Counted from the first letter of the stretch, positions 16,174-25,049 are shown. The stretch is 46,444 nucleotides of DNA from JBMFLE01 sp049971355 (GCA_049971355.1 JBMFLE010000001.1:1-46444), one strand, 5' to 3'. A program made the numbers and translations. The notes: generated by a model not told the origin, from the letters alone.

Positions 16174-17781
16174 TTATTCGTATTTAGTAGCCATTTGTTT
16201 TTGCAAAAATTTAATCGCTTCTTCCTTTTCTTTAATCCGACCGCTCAATTGTTCTTCTCGCAAAGCAGCCAAAAGCTGACCAATCTTTGGCCCTGGCTTT
16301 AAGTTAAACTCTTCCATTATCTCATAACCATTTAAAAGTGGTTTAGGTAATTCTTTTTTTGTCGCTGATAAACTTTTTAGCCGCTCAATTCTTTCAATCA
16401 TCTGATAAAAATTAGAAAAGTCTGGTTTGCCGTCAGGCGGAATAGTGGCTGAAATATCAACAAAAGCTAATTTTAATAAATTCTCGCCTGGCATATTTTG
16501 GTTGAAAAAATATTTTTCAATTGTTGATGGCCTCATTTTTGAAATATCGCCCTGAACCAACAACATATGATGTTGAACCAACCAAGCAACTTTTTCTGAA
16601 TCAACACCTAAATTTTCTGGACTTGATAATTTTAATCTTTCGCAGATTTGTTTTGTCATTTCTGCACCAACTATATCATGCTCATCAAAGCGGATGCGAT
16701 CGGTTTTATCTTTTTCCGGTGTCTTAATTGTCGCCGGTTTACCAAGATCATGAAATAAAACAGCCATAATTAATTCAGTTGATGGTCTTTCACTGCCAAA
16801 TTGTTTTTTGAATTCATTTGAAGACAATTTGTCTAAAGCTAATTTTGTATGAGTCCAAACGTCTCCCTCTGAATGAAAATTTTCCGGCTGAGGACAATTT
16901 TTTAATTTTAGAACTTCTGGTATTAATTCACGAAATGCGCCACTCTGATCATATAAATCAAAAGCTTTGGTCGGAGAATAATAAAATGATTTTAAAAATT
17001 CTTTAGCTATCACTTCATAAGACACAACTCTATTTTCTAAAATCTCCGGTTCAGCATAAACCGTTTCGCCAACCATTTCTACTTCACGCCGAATGTCATT
17101 TAGGTGACTAATATTTTTAAAAATTGCTCTCCGAGTTTTATCCTCAATTGAAAAATCAAGTTGACAAGCAAAACGAATTGCTCTTAACATTCTTGAATAA
17201 TCTTCTTTAAATCTCTCCTCTGGTTTGCCAACCGCTCGAATTACTTTTTTCTCAACATCTCGACGGCCATTAAAAGGATCAACCAATTCGTATTTTCCTG
17301 AATTAAAAATTTTAAGAGCCATGGCATTAATAGTAAAATCGCGTCGAGATAAATCTTCTTTAACTGAAAGTTTTGGATCCGATTGAACTTCAAAATCTCG
17401 ATAGCCGCCGGTACCAAAAGCATGTTCTCTCCTCGGCAAAGCAAAATCAATCGCTTCATAGGCCCATTCTTTAGGCGTAAATTTTAAAACACCAAAAGTT
17501 TTACCAACTAAATTAACTTGACCAAATTTAGACAGAAACTCTTCCAAATCTTTACCTTCAACATTCCGAATAACAAAATCGAAGTCTTTAATCTCCCTTT
17601 TTAAAATAAAATCTCTAACCGCGCCGCCAACCAGATAAATTTCAGCCTTATTAAATTTTTCTCTTAACTCTTTAAGACAAAGTTCTTCCAAAAATTTAAG
17701 TTTTTGGAAATTTGTTTCCACTGTTTCCAGTTTTTTTTCGTTATTAGATTTCATAAAATTGTGTTCAAACGTTTCTCTCAT
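16174..17781 (-). CDS. cca: CCA-adding enzyme / tRNA nucleotidyltransferase with HD domain
   Basis: A 535-residue enzyme that builds or repairs the CCA end of tRNAs. The nucleotidyltransferase head has VGGAVRDFILKREIKDFDF (metal aspartates), followed by RRDFTINAMAL. The middle part is the RNA-binding poly(A)-polymerase-like region, and an HD phosphohydrolase-like domain holds VLFHDLGKPATI and FDEHDIVGAEM (about 338-370). The start overlaps the stop of the upstream glycosyltransferase by four bases (ATGA), which implies translational coupling; a second ATG at 17754 is an alternative. Its presence fits with most tRNAs in this window lacking an encoded CCA. Confidence 0.93.
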   Translation of the reverse strand: MRETFEHNFMKSNNEKKLETVETNFQKLKFLEELCLKELREKFNKAEIYLVGGAVRDFILKREIKDFDFVIRNVEGKDLEEFLSKFGQVNLVGKTFGVLKFTPKEWAYEAIDFALPRREHAFGTGGYRDFEVQSDPKLSVKEDLSRRDFTINAMALKIFNSGKYELVDPFNGRRDVEKKVIRAVGKPEERFKEDYSRMLRAIRFACQLDFSIEDKTRRAIFKNISHLNDIRREVEMVGETVYAEPEILENRVVSYEVIAKEFLKSFYYSPTKAFDLYDQSGAFRELIPEVLKLKNCPQPENFHSEGDVWTHTKLALDKLSSNEFKKQFGSERPSTELIMAVLFHDLGKPATIKTPEKDKTDRIRFDEHDIVGAEMTKQICERLKLSSPENLGVDSEKVAWLVQHHMLLVQGDISKMRPSTIEKYFFNQNMPGENLLKLAFVDISATIPPDGKPDFSNFYQMIERIERLKSLSATKKELPKPLLNGYEIMEEFNLKPGPKIGQLLAALREEQLSGRIKEKEEAIKFLQKQMATKYE

Positions 17782-18860
17782 ATCACTTTTTGAACAAAAT
17801 CTTTAACCTCTTTTTTAAATCTTTCTTTCGAAAATTTAAGAGCATGCTGGCGAATTTTTTCTGGCTCAAAATCTTCTGGTCGAAATTTAATTACTGCTTC
17901 AGCCAAACTTTCCCAATTTTGCTCTTCAAAAAATTTTCCGGTCAGGCCTTCAACCACTGTCTCTAAGGCTCCGCCAGCTTTATAAGCAATGACTGGCCGG
18001 CCAGCAGCCATTGCCTCAACCGCGGTAATGCCGAAATCTTCCTCCTGAGGAAAAATTAAGGCCTGGCAATGGGCTAAATATTCTGCTTTTTTTTCGTCGC
18101 TAACCGAACCAACAAATTCAATATAAGGACCGGCTATTTGCCGTAAAGTCTTATCTTCACCAGAGCCGATAATTTTTAAAGGAATCTTCAATTTATTAAA
18201 TGCTTTAATCGCTAAATCAATTTTTTTGTAGGGCCTAAAGCGGGAAACAAGTAAAAAATAATCTCCAATTTCTTTTGAGATGAAAAACTTTTCCGTTTCC
18301 ACTGGTGGATAGATAACCACTGAATCACGATGATAATATTTTTTAATTCGCTCGACAACAAAATTCGAATTAGTTAAAAAATAATCAGGCCGCTGAGCAG
18401 CTAAATAATCCCAATTTCTTAAATAAGTCAAAAGTGGCGGCAAAAATTTTTTAAACAGTCTCTCTAAGCTACGCAAACCGGCCAAATATTCATAAGCATC
18501 AGACCAGAGATAACGGGTTGGCGAATGGCAATAACAAATATGAGGTGTCTTGCCGTGGATTAAAACGCCTTTTGAATAAGCCGAAGAATCAGAAACAACC
18601 AAATCATAATTACGCAAATCAAACCTTTCAATTGCCACCGGCATCAGAGCTAAATAAGCCCGATAATAACCAACTGCTAAAGGTAAATTTTGAATTGGCG
18701 AAACACGAATATCCCAATTTTGAAATTTATCGCCCATTGCTTTTTTGTCATAAAATAAAGTATAAATCGGCGCTTCTGGCCAAATTTCGTGAAAGGCCTC
18801 TAAAACTTTTTCCGCTCCGCCATATTGAGTGAGGAAATCATGGACTAAAGCAACTTTCAT
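17778..18860 (-). CDS. GT4-family glycosyltransferase
   Basis: A 360-residue GT-B enzyme. The acceptor side begins with ALVHDFLTQYGGAEKVLEAF. The donor side has SRFRPYKKIDLAIKAFNKL, the EDFGITAVEAMAAGRPVIAY motif that carries the two conserved glutamates, and GGALETVVEGLTGKFF. This pattern is typical of mannosyl- or rhamnosyl-transferases that build surface polysaccharides. The acceptor is unknown. Together with the rml genes further on, a role in a rhamnose-containing surface glycan is possible. It is coupled to cca by a 4-base overlap. Confidence 0.92.
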   Translation of the reverse strand: MKVALVHDFLTQYGGAEKVLEAFHEIWPEAPIYTLFYDKKAMGDKFQNWDIRVSPIQNLPLAVGYYRAYLALMPVAIERFDLRNYDLVVSDSSAYSKGVLIHGKTPHICYCHSPTRYLWSDAYEYLAGLRSLERLFKKFLPPLLTYLRNWDYLAAQRPDYFLTNSNFVVERIKKYYHRDSVVIYPPVETEKFFISKEIGDYFLLVSRFRPYKKIDLAIKAFNKLKIPLKIIGSGEDKTLRQIAGPYIEFVGSVSDEKKAEYLAHCQALIFPQEEDFGITAVEAMAAGRPVIAYKAGGALETVVEGLTGKFFEEQNWESLAEAVIKFRPEDFEPEKIRQHALKFSKERFKKEVKDFVQKVI

Positions 18861-19213
18861 AAAAACTTACTAATTACGAATTTAGAAAATAGGTCGAAAA
18901 TCTAACTGGCTAACGAATTACAAATATTATCTTAACACAACCAAATCCAATTGACAAGTGAATGCACGACCTAATAATACACTCAGACTATTGCTCAACT
19001 ATGACATTTATTATTTTAACTTTTTCTTTGGGAACAGTCCATTTATTAGATATTTTCTGAATGTTATTGGATTTCCAGAACCCAATAATAATTTTTGGGG
19101 GGGCTATCCCCTATTCTAATTATAAAAATGGCCATAGTTTTAAAACTCAAGATGGTTCTTTGTCTTGCCATTTTAAACAGACAATTGCCGTAATCAAAAA
19201 TGACTGTCAGGTC
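18861..19213. other. Gene-free spacer
   Basis: It contains the second copy of the 23-base repeat (18961-18983) and an imperfect hairpin around 19063-19090 (TTATTGG/CCAATAA). No ORF on either strand has family-like sequence. Confidence 0.6.
18961..18983 (+). repeat. 23-base dispersed repeat, copy 2
   Basis: Identical to 4119-4141, same orientation, about 14.8 kb away. No function is recognised. Confidence 0.7.
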
Positions 19214-19241
19214 TTGACAGAGTTAAAATAATGAGTAATAT
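19214..19241 (+). promoter_or_regulatory. Sigma-70-type promoter of the zinc-ribbon gene
   Basis: TTGACA at 19214-19219 and TAATAT at 19236-19241 with a 16-base spacer. It lies about 30 bases upstream of the start codon at 19272, with AGGAGGTGATATAA directly before the ATG. This is one of the clearest promoter and ribosome-binding-site pairs in the window. Confidence 0.6.
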
Positions 19242-19271
19242 AAAATTAGCACAAAAAAGGAGGTGATATAA

Positions 19272-19535
19272 ATGAACGGGGAAGATTTGGGGATTGGGAT
19301 GGGGATCTGCCCCCGATGCGGGGGAGAGATGATCGGGGGTAGTTTATTTGCCGGATCTCCCGAGTCTCCCGAGTATAGATTGAAAGTATATTTTAAGAAA
19401 GAGCCGGCGCTGGAATTTCCTGGCGTGATCCAGGAAGCATACCCAGTAATCGCCTGGGTGTGCGGGGACTGCAGTTATATCGAGTTAGAAGTGGATCTTC
19501 AGAAAAGAAAATTAGTCAGTAAAATGATTAGGTAG
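19272..19535 (+). CDS. Small zinc-ribbon protein of unknown function
   Basis: An 87-residue protein with CPRCGG near residue 13 and CGDC near residue 68, a split four-cysteine zinc ribbon. The part between the cysteine pairs (about 25-60) is predicted beta-rich. The gene has a strong ribosome-binding site, a consensus-like promoter and a terminator of its own, so it is well expressed and monocistronic. The first 60 bases are visibly more G-rich than neighbouring genes, possibly reflecting recent acquisition. No family is recognised. Nucleic-acid or protein binding is typical of such ribbons but is not shown here. Confidence 0.75.
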   Translation: MNGEDLGIGMGICPRCGGEMIGGSLFAGSPESPEYRLKVYFKKEPALEFPGVIQEAYPVIAWVCGDCSYIELEVDLQKRKLVSKMIR

Positions 19536-19552
19536 ATTTGGGTAGATAATGA

Positions 19553-19592
19553 AATGGGGCGAGAGCATCTCGGCTTGAGCCCCTATTTTTTT
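19553..19592 (+). terminator. Rho-independent terminator of the zinc-ribbon gene
   Basis: GGGGC pairs with GCCCC around an inner GAGAG/CTC hairpin and is followed by TATTTTTTT. It begins about 20 bases past the stop. Confidence 0.7.
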
Positions 19593-19603
19593 AAAAAAAT
19601 TTT

Positions 19604-19801
19604 ATGGTAAAACAAATCTCCGGATCCGCAGCGCGTAAAAAAATCAAAACGCTCTGTTCTAAAATAGGGTTGCGAGAATACCGATCAGGTGAATTTGAAA
19701 AACAATGCAATCAAATTAACAATAACAAAAAATTACAATTTAATTTCGCTAAAACTTCTTTCCGGGCGTTAAAGAATAAATTCAAAAAATTTTTAACATA
19801 A
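19604..19801 (+). CDS. Doubtful 65-residue basic ORF
   Basis: An ORF rich in Lys and Asn just after the terminator of the zinc-ribbon gene. It has no ribosome-binding site and no recognised motif. The basic composition could come from AT-rich spacer DNA alone. It is kept only as a low-confidence candidate. Confidence 0.15.
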   Translation: MVKQISGSAARKKIKTLCSKIGLREYRSGEFEKQCNQINNNKKLQFNFAKTSFRALKNKFKKFLT

Positions 19802-19886
19802 ATCTATGCCGCAAAACAGAATCAGACCCAAGGTGAATCATTATTAATTATTAACAATTTCAAATCTATAAACAACCCACTATTCG

Positions 19887-19918
19887 CTTTGGTCATATTC
19901 TCGAGAATATGACCAAAG
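19887..19918. repeat. 32-base perfect palindrome
   Basis: CTTTGGTCATATTCTC followed directly by its exact reverse complement, with no loop. It lies in the spacer between the zinc-ribbon gene and secF. It has no T-run, so it is not an obvious terminator; an operator for a dimeric regulator or a cruciform is possible. Confidence 0.85.
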
Positions 19919-20082
19919 AAAACAGATAACAAAAACAATGAGATAATAAAGGTGAAAAGCGTGGGTAAAATACTAAATGGAATAAAACTCTAATCTCTAT
20001 AAATATCTTTGAATAATCTTCATTAAGTCCTTAACCATTGCTTGGTCAATAAATTCGTCTCCATTCGTAAATTAGTATCGTG

Positions 20083-20958
20083 TTATTTTCTCTTAAAAAG
20101 TAAGAATGGAGTGGCAATGGAAATTGAGGACCAAGTACCGGTAGAAATACCAAGAGCCATGGCTAACATAAAATCACGGATTGATTCACCGCCGAAAATA
20201 ATAATTATTAAAATAGCCAAAACAGTAGTTAAGGTGGTATTTAAAGAACGTATCAATGTTTCGTTCAAACTGCGATTGATTGTCTCTTCAAAATTTCGCC
20301 AACCGTAAATCAAAAAATTCTCCCGAATTCGATCATAGACAATAATTGTATCATTAACTGAATAACCCAAAACGGTTAAAATCGCGACAATAAAAGTACT
20401 ATTTAATTCTGTGCCCTTGAAGTGGCCTAAAATTGCATAAAGACCCAATATCAATATTAAATCATGGATTAAAGCTAAAATTGCCCCGCCGCCGTAACGC
20501 CAGGATTCTCCTTTTTTAATAATTTTTGATAATTTACGAAAAGCCCAAGCAATATAAATTAAAATTGCCACTACCGCTATTAAAATTGCCCAACGTGCCT
20601 TTCGAGTTAATTCTCGACCTATAGTCGGGCCAATTGATTCAAAACGAATTTCTTCGGGTCTGTCTAATTTTTCTAATATTTTTTGGTGAGTTGCTTCATC
20701 AACATTTTTAAACCTTAAAATCAAACTTTTCTCGCCACTTCTCTGGATAATAATTTCAGGCAAATTTAAATCTTTTAATTTATCTTTTATCTCCTGATTA
20801 GATGGTAATTGATTGGAATAATTCAATTCCATAATAGTCCCGCCAGAAAAATCAATCCCCGTTTTTAATCCCCAGAAAATTAAAGCTAAAATTGAAATAC
20901 CACAAAGTATTGCCGAGATAGTTAAAAAAATCTTTCTTTTTTGAATAATGTGATACAT
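20083..20958 (-). CDS. secF: Protein translocase subunit SecF
   Basis: A 291-residue inner-membrane protein that works with SecD to pull exported proteins through SecYEG using the ion gradient. It has the family signatures GIDFSGGTIMEL near residue 35 and VLGYSVNDTIIVYDRIREN near 195. It has six predicted transmembrane helices (one N-terminal, five after the periplasmic P4 domain). It lies 27 bases downstream of secD on the same strand, the usual order. The C-terminus ends soon after the last helix. Confidence 0.95.
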   Translation of the reverse strand: MYHIIQKRKIFLTISAILCGISILALIFWGLKTGIDFSGGTIMELNYSNQLPSNQEIKDKLKDLNLPEIIIQRSGEKSLILRFKNVDEATHQKILEKLDRPEEIRFESIGPTIGRELTRKARWAILIAVVAILIYIAWAFRKLSKIIKKGESWRYGGGAILALIHDLILILGLYAILGHFKGTELNSTFIVAILTVLGYSVNDTIIVYDRIRENFLIYGWRNFEETINRSLNETLIRSLNTTLTTVLAILIIIIFGGESIRDFMLAMALGISTGTWSSISIATPFLLFKRK

Positions 20959-20985
20959 AAGCCAATTTAAGGTGAATAATTCATA

Positions 20986-22611
20986 TTATTTGCGAGCTGA
21001 AAGAATTAGTTTAAGTATCGTTTTCGTGACCGTGATAGCCGTAAACATGGAAGTTAAAATTCCTAAACCAAGGGTTAGGCCAAAACCCCGAACCAATCCG
21101 GTACCAAATTGATAAAGAATAAAACAAGAAATTAAAGTAGTAATATTACTATCTCTGATTGCCGTCCAGGCATGGCGAAAACCATCATCGATAACTGTTA
21201 AACCTGATTTGCCTAAACGTTTTTCGTCTTTAATTCTTTCAAAAATTAAAACATTGGCGTCAACAGCCATACCAAGAGAAACAATAAAACCAGCAATCCC
21301 GGAGAGTGTTAAGGTTACCGGAATTAATTTATATAAAGCTACGTTTATTAACGCATAAATAAAAAGAGCAAGAGCGGCAATTAAACCATAGCAACCGTAA
21401 AACAAAATCATAAAAAGAGCAATAGCCAAGAGACCAATAATTCCGGCAATAAAACTTTTTTCAACAGCGATTCGACCCAAACTCGGACCGATATTTTGTT
21501 GGCTGACCAATTTAATTGGTACTGGCAAAGCGCCGGCTGATAGTCGTTCAGCCAATTCTTTAGCTTCTTTTAAATTAAACTTTCCAGTAATCACTGCCTT
21601 ACCACTAGTAATTGGTTCCTGAACTCTGGGAATACTGATTGGATAACCATCTAAGAAAATCGCCACTGGTTTACCAACATTACGAGTGGTGATTTCGCCG
21701 AAAAGTTTAGCCCCTTCGTCATTAAACTCCAAAGCCACCTGCGGCTCATTAGTTTGGGGATTAAAACTAAGCATCGCGCTTTTCAGTTGCTTACCGGTTA
21801 ATCCAGTATAAGCCCAACCGCCTCCACCAGCAATTTCTTCTTCTGATTTAGTTTTAATCAAAATATGGCTGGCTAAAATTTCCTCTTCGTTTTTTTCATT
21901 TTTTCGTTCGTCAATCTTCTTAATAATATGGTAGCCAAATTGGGTTTTAACTAATTCTTTAGTTATTTCACCTTTTTTTAAACTAAAGGCTGCTTCTTCA
22001 AATTCTTTGATCATCACTCCTTTGCTAAACCAACCCAAATTACCTCCCTGATCCTTAGAGCCTGGATCTTCAGAATATTCCTTGGCTAAAGCAGCGAAAT
22101 CCGAATCCGGTTTAAAAACTAATTTTAAAACATCTTTCGCTTTTTTTTCCGCTTTTTTATTGTAATCAGCAATTTCTTTTTTCTCGGCTTCAGTTAATTC
22201 TCTTGGTGGCGCCTGTTCTTTAAATTCCAAAATCGGTGTCTCGCCAATCATTTTTATTGCCTCATTAACATTTTTAATTCCGGGTAATTCAATAATAATT
22301 TTCCATTCATTGCCGGCCTTGGCAGTTTGAATTAGCGGTTCAGTCACGCCGAAAACATTAATCCGGCGTTCAATTACATCACGGGCACCTTCAATAGCGC
22401 TTGCTCTTTGCTCGGCTGGAATTTCTGAAGTATCAGTTTGATAAATCAATTGCGTTCCACCCTGAAGGTCCAAGCCGAGATGAATTTTCTGCTTAGTAAA
22501 CCATTCAGCACCAGGAACCCAAGAAGGCAATCGTGGAATATCAACCAAAAGAACAAAAATGACAATGATAAAAACAAAAATTAATGTTGTCCAAAGTTTA
22601 TTATTTACCAT
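20986..22611 (-). CDS. secD: SecD with an inserted parvulin-like (PpiC) domain
   Basis: About 541 residues. SecD features are complete: an N-terminal helix, GLDLQGGTQLIYQTD (48-62), the P1 base, TGLTGKQLKSAMLSFNPQT (from 271), and the AVDANVLIFERIKDE helix motif. Between ILEFKEQAP and TGLTG lies an insert of about 130 residues (132-262) with the parvulin signature FAALAKEYSEDPGSK, GGNLGWFSKG, FEEAAFSLKKGEI and TQFGYHIIKKIDER. The first parvulin strand (ASHILIKT) comes after this block at 249-256, so the domain looks circularly permuted. I use ATG 22611; the frame also has TTG at 22617. It would place a prolyl isomerase or chaperone on the outer face of the translocon. Confidence 0.93.
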   Translation of the reverse strand: MVNNKLWTTLIFVFIIVIFVLLVDIPRLPSWVPGAEWFTKQKIHLGLDLQGGTQLIYQTDTSEIPAEQRASAIEGARDVIERRINVFGVTEPLIQTAKAGNEWKIIIELPGIKNVNEAIKMIGETPILEFKEQAPPRELTEAEKKEIADYNKKAEKKAKDVLKLVFKPDSDFAALAKEYSEDPGSKDQGGNLGWFSKGVMIKEFEEAAFSLKKGEITKELVKTQFGYHIIKKIDERKNEKNEEEILASHILIKTKSEEEIAGGGGWAYTGLTGKQLKSAMLSFNPQTNEPQVALEFNDEGAKLFGEITTRNVGKPVAIFLDGYPISIPRVQEPITSGKAVITGKFNLKEAKELAERLSAGALPVPIKLVSQQNIGPSLGRIAVEKSFIAGIIGLLAIALFMILFYGCYGLIAALALFIYALINVALYKLIPVTLTLSGIAGFIVSLGMAVDANVLIFERIKDEKRLGKSGLTVIDDGFRHAWTAIRDSNITTLISCFILYQFGTGLVRGFGLTLGLGILTSMFTAITVTKTILKLILSARK

Positions 22612-22683
22612 AATCAACAGATTTAAATTATAATAGAATAAAATTATTTAGCAACAGGATCTACTTCAGATTAGAGTTCCACC

Positions 22684-23250
22684 TCAATTATATTTATTCA
22701 TTGTTTTTTCTAGACCATTTTTGATAGCAAATTCGAGAGCATTAACTGTTAATTGAATAACTTTTTGAACAATTTTTTGTTCGTTTTTAGTAAATTTTTG
22801 TAAAACAAATTTTTCACTGGACAAATTTTTGCTGGTTGCAGTTTGAATGCCGATTCTGAAACGGACGAAATCTTGTGTTCCAAGATAGTCAATAATTGAT
22901 TGTACACCTTTATGACCAGCGCTGGAACGATTTTTTGAAATGCGAATTTTACCAAGAGGTAAATCGATGTCATCGTGAATTACCCAGAGATTAATTAATG
23001 ATAAATGATAATTGATTATTAATTTTTTAAGACTCTGGCCAGACTCATTCATATAGGTAATAGGTAGAGCTAAAATAATTTCCTGGTTATCAATATTATT
23101 TTTACTAATTTCAGATTTTAACTTTTTGTCAATTTTAAATTTTGGAAAATCAAAACTTTTGGCAAAATTTTTGACAATAGTTTTGCCGAGATTATGTCGC
23201 GTTAAATCATATTTTTTGCCTGGATTACCCAGGCCGACAATAAGAATCAT
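22684..23250 (-). CDS. pth: Peptidyl-tRNA hydrolase
   Basis: A 188-residue enzyme that frees tRNAs from stalled peptidyl-tRNA. It begins with VGLGNPGKKYDLTRHNLG, which contains the conserved Asn and the catalytic His (H19). Further family segments are PITYMNESGQS, HDDIDLPLGKIRI and SSAGHKGVQSIIDYLGT. Length matches the family. It is 72 bases upstream of secD on the same strand. Upstream lies a repeat-filled spacer. Confidence 0.95.
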   Translation of the reverse strand: MILIVGLGNPGKKYDLTRHNLGKTIVKNFAKSFDFPKFKIDKKLKSEISKNNIDNQEIILALPITYMNESGQSLKKLIINYHLSLINLWVIHDDIDLPLGKIRISKNRSSAGHKGVQSIIDYLGTQDFVRFRIGIQTATSKNLSSEKFVLQKFTKNEQKIVQKVIQLTVNALEFAIKNGLEKTMNKYN

Positions 23251-23715
23251 ACAACAAGAAGAGCCCTTAATCTGGAACGGGGACCAAAATTTTCAATTAT
23301 TCGTATATTCGTAACCAATTCGTTATTCGTTGATTTGTAATTCGTTAAAATTTGTAATTAGTAGGGGTTGGTAGACAAATACGGAGGACTGTTCTGTGTT
23401 AAAATCTCCTCTCTCTTTGTCATTGCGAGGACTGCGAGCCCCGAGCGTCAGCGAGGGGCGAAGCAGGACGAAGCAATCTCAATCGTTATGAGATTGCTTC
23501 GGTCGTCCGCCTAAGGGCGGACTCCCTCGCCATGACAGAAAGGGGGTGTGATGGCGAGTGGATTTCGGGAGGTCGGACCTCCCGAAATTCGGGAGGTCGG
23601 ACCTCCAAAAGTTCAATAGTTCGCCTTCAGTCGAGGGACTGTCCCTGATTACATTTTGAATTTTGAGGTTTGAATTTTGAATTTTGAATGTGCCTGTCCC
23701 CTTTCCTTCGTAAAA
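23251..23715. repeat. Spacer with TCATTGCGAG repeat and GGGAGGTCGGACCTCCC palindromes
   Basis: 23418-23537 is the second copy of the cruciform repeat of 9973-10155. 23563-23587 is a perfect palindrome (12-bp arms TTTCGGGAGGTC), followed at once by a second one (23588-23606). Around 23290-23350 there are several ATTCGTATATTCGT-like words that recur at 7338-7365, 18868-18930 and 43310-43400. No gene is visible. Confidence 0.75.
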
Positions 23716-25044
23716 TCATTTTGCTGCCAAACTAATTTTAATTGGCGTTCCTTCAAAATGCCACTTTTTTCTTAATTCTTTTTCAATGATATTTAATTGG
23801 GCTTGAGGAATCAATTTTCTTCGAGCAACGACTTTCGGGATTTTTAAAATAAATTGAGGTGGTTTTGTTTTAATTTGTTCTAATTTTATTTTTGACCAAA
23901 TTTTTTGGTCAAAATTTTTATTATTAATGATTATTGGTAAATAATTTTGTAGTTCATTTTTATTAATTTTTCTTTTGCGGTTTTCTTTAACTTGCCAGAT
24001 TAGATCAAAAATTTTTTCCACATTCTCTCCGGTTTTAGCTGAGACAAAAATAATTGGCGCCCAAGAAGCATTTGGCAAATTCCACTGATAATATTCAACA
24101 AATTTTGTAAATTTTTCAGCGAATTTTTTTTCTAAATCGATTTTATTAATCGCCAAAATTAAACCTTTGCTGTTTTCACTAACTAAATCAACCAAGGCCT
24201 TATCTTGATGACTGATTTTTTCTGTGATGTCAAGAACCAAAATAACAATCTCTGCTTTTTTAATAGTTTTAATCGATTTTTCGACCCCTAATCTTTCAAT
24301 TTCTAATTTAATTTTTGATTTTTTGCGAATGCCGGCGGTATCAATTAAAAGCAGCGGCTTTTCTCGGTAAAACATTAAAGTATCTTCAGGTTCGCGGGTA
24401 GTGTGAGGAATTGGAGAGACAATAACTCTTTCTTCTTTTAGTAAAGCATTAAGTAAACTTGATTTGCCAACATTGGGCCGGCCAATAATTGCTACTTTGA
24501 TTGGTTGGCCAATTGATAATTGACTATTAATAGTTGGCAATTTTTTGACTATTTCATCAAGTAAGTCACCAATTCCTGAACCATTAATGGCCGAAACTGG
24601 CCAAGGTTGGCCAAATCCAAGTTGCCAGTATTCTGGCGATAAAGCCTGCTGGCGCCATTTTGGATTATCAGCCTTATTAAGAACAAGAAGAGTGGGTTTT
24701 CCTGACCGGCGAATCATTTTAGCAATTTCTAAATCAGTATTAATTAATCCTTTTTGAATATCAAAAATAAATAAAATTAAATTTGCTTCTTCAATTGCTT
24801 TTTTAATTTGTTTTTGAATTTCTCTCCCCAAAACATCGGCTTTTGCTTTTTCAACTCCGGCCAAATCAATTAAAATAAATTTTTTATTTCGCCATTCGCA
24901 TTTGGCATAATTTCTGTCCCGGGTAGTGCCCGGGATTTTAGAAACCAAAGCTTTGGGTTTTTCGGCAATACGGTTAAAAAGAGAAGATTTGCCAACATTA
25001 ACTCGGCCGATCAGAGCAATTTTCGGATAACCTAAGTTTTCCAT
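23716..25044 (-). CDS. der: GTPase Der (EngA)
   Basis: A 442-residue ribosome-assembly GTPase with two G domains in tandem, unique to this family. Domain 1: GRVNVGKSSLFNRI, DLAG, NKAD. Domain 2: GRPNVGKSSLLNALL, DTAG, NKID (about residues 186-310). A C-terminal KH-like domain follows (about 355-442). It functions in 50S subunit maturation. Five bases separate it from the stop of the LCP gene upstream, so the two are probably co-transcribed. Confidence 0.96.
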   Translation of the reverse strand: MENLGYPKIALIGRVNVGKSSLFNRIAEKPKALVSKIPGTTRDRNYAKCEWRNKKFILIDLAGVEKAKADVLGREIQKQIKKAIEEANLILFIFDIQKGLINTDLEIAKMIRRSGKPTLLVLNKADNPKWRQQALSPEYWQLGFGQPWPVSAINGSGIGDLLDEIVKKLPTINSQLSIGQPIKVAIIGRPNVGKSSLLNALLKEERVIVSPIPHTTREPEDTLMFYREKPLLLIDTAGIRKKSKIKLEIERLGVEKSIKTIKKAEIVILVLDITEKISHQDKALVDLVSENSKGLILAINKIDLEKKFAEKFTKFVEYYQWNLPNASWAPIIFVSAKTGENVEKIFDLIWQVKENRKRKINKNELQNYLPIIINNKNFDQKIWSKIKLEQIKTKPPQFILKIPKVVARRKLIPQAQLNIIEKELRKKWHFEGTPIKISLAAK

Positions 25045-25049
25045 AAAGA

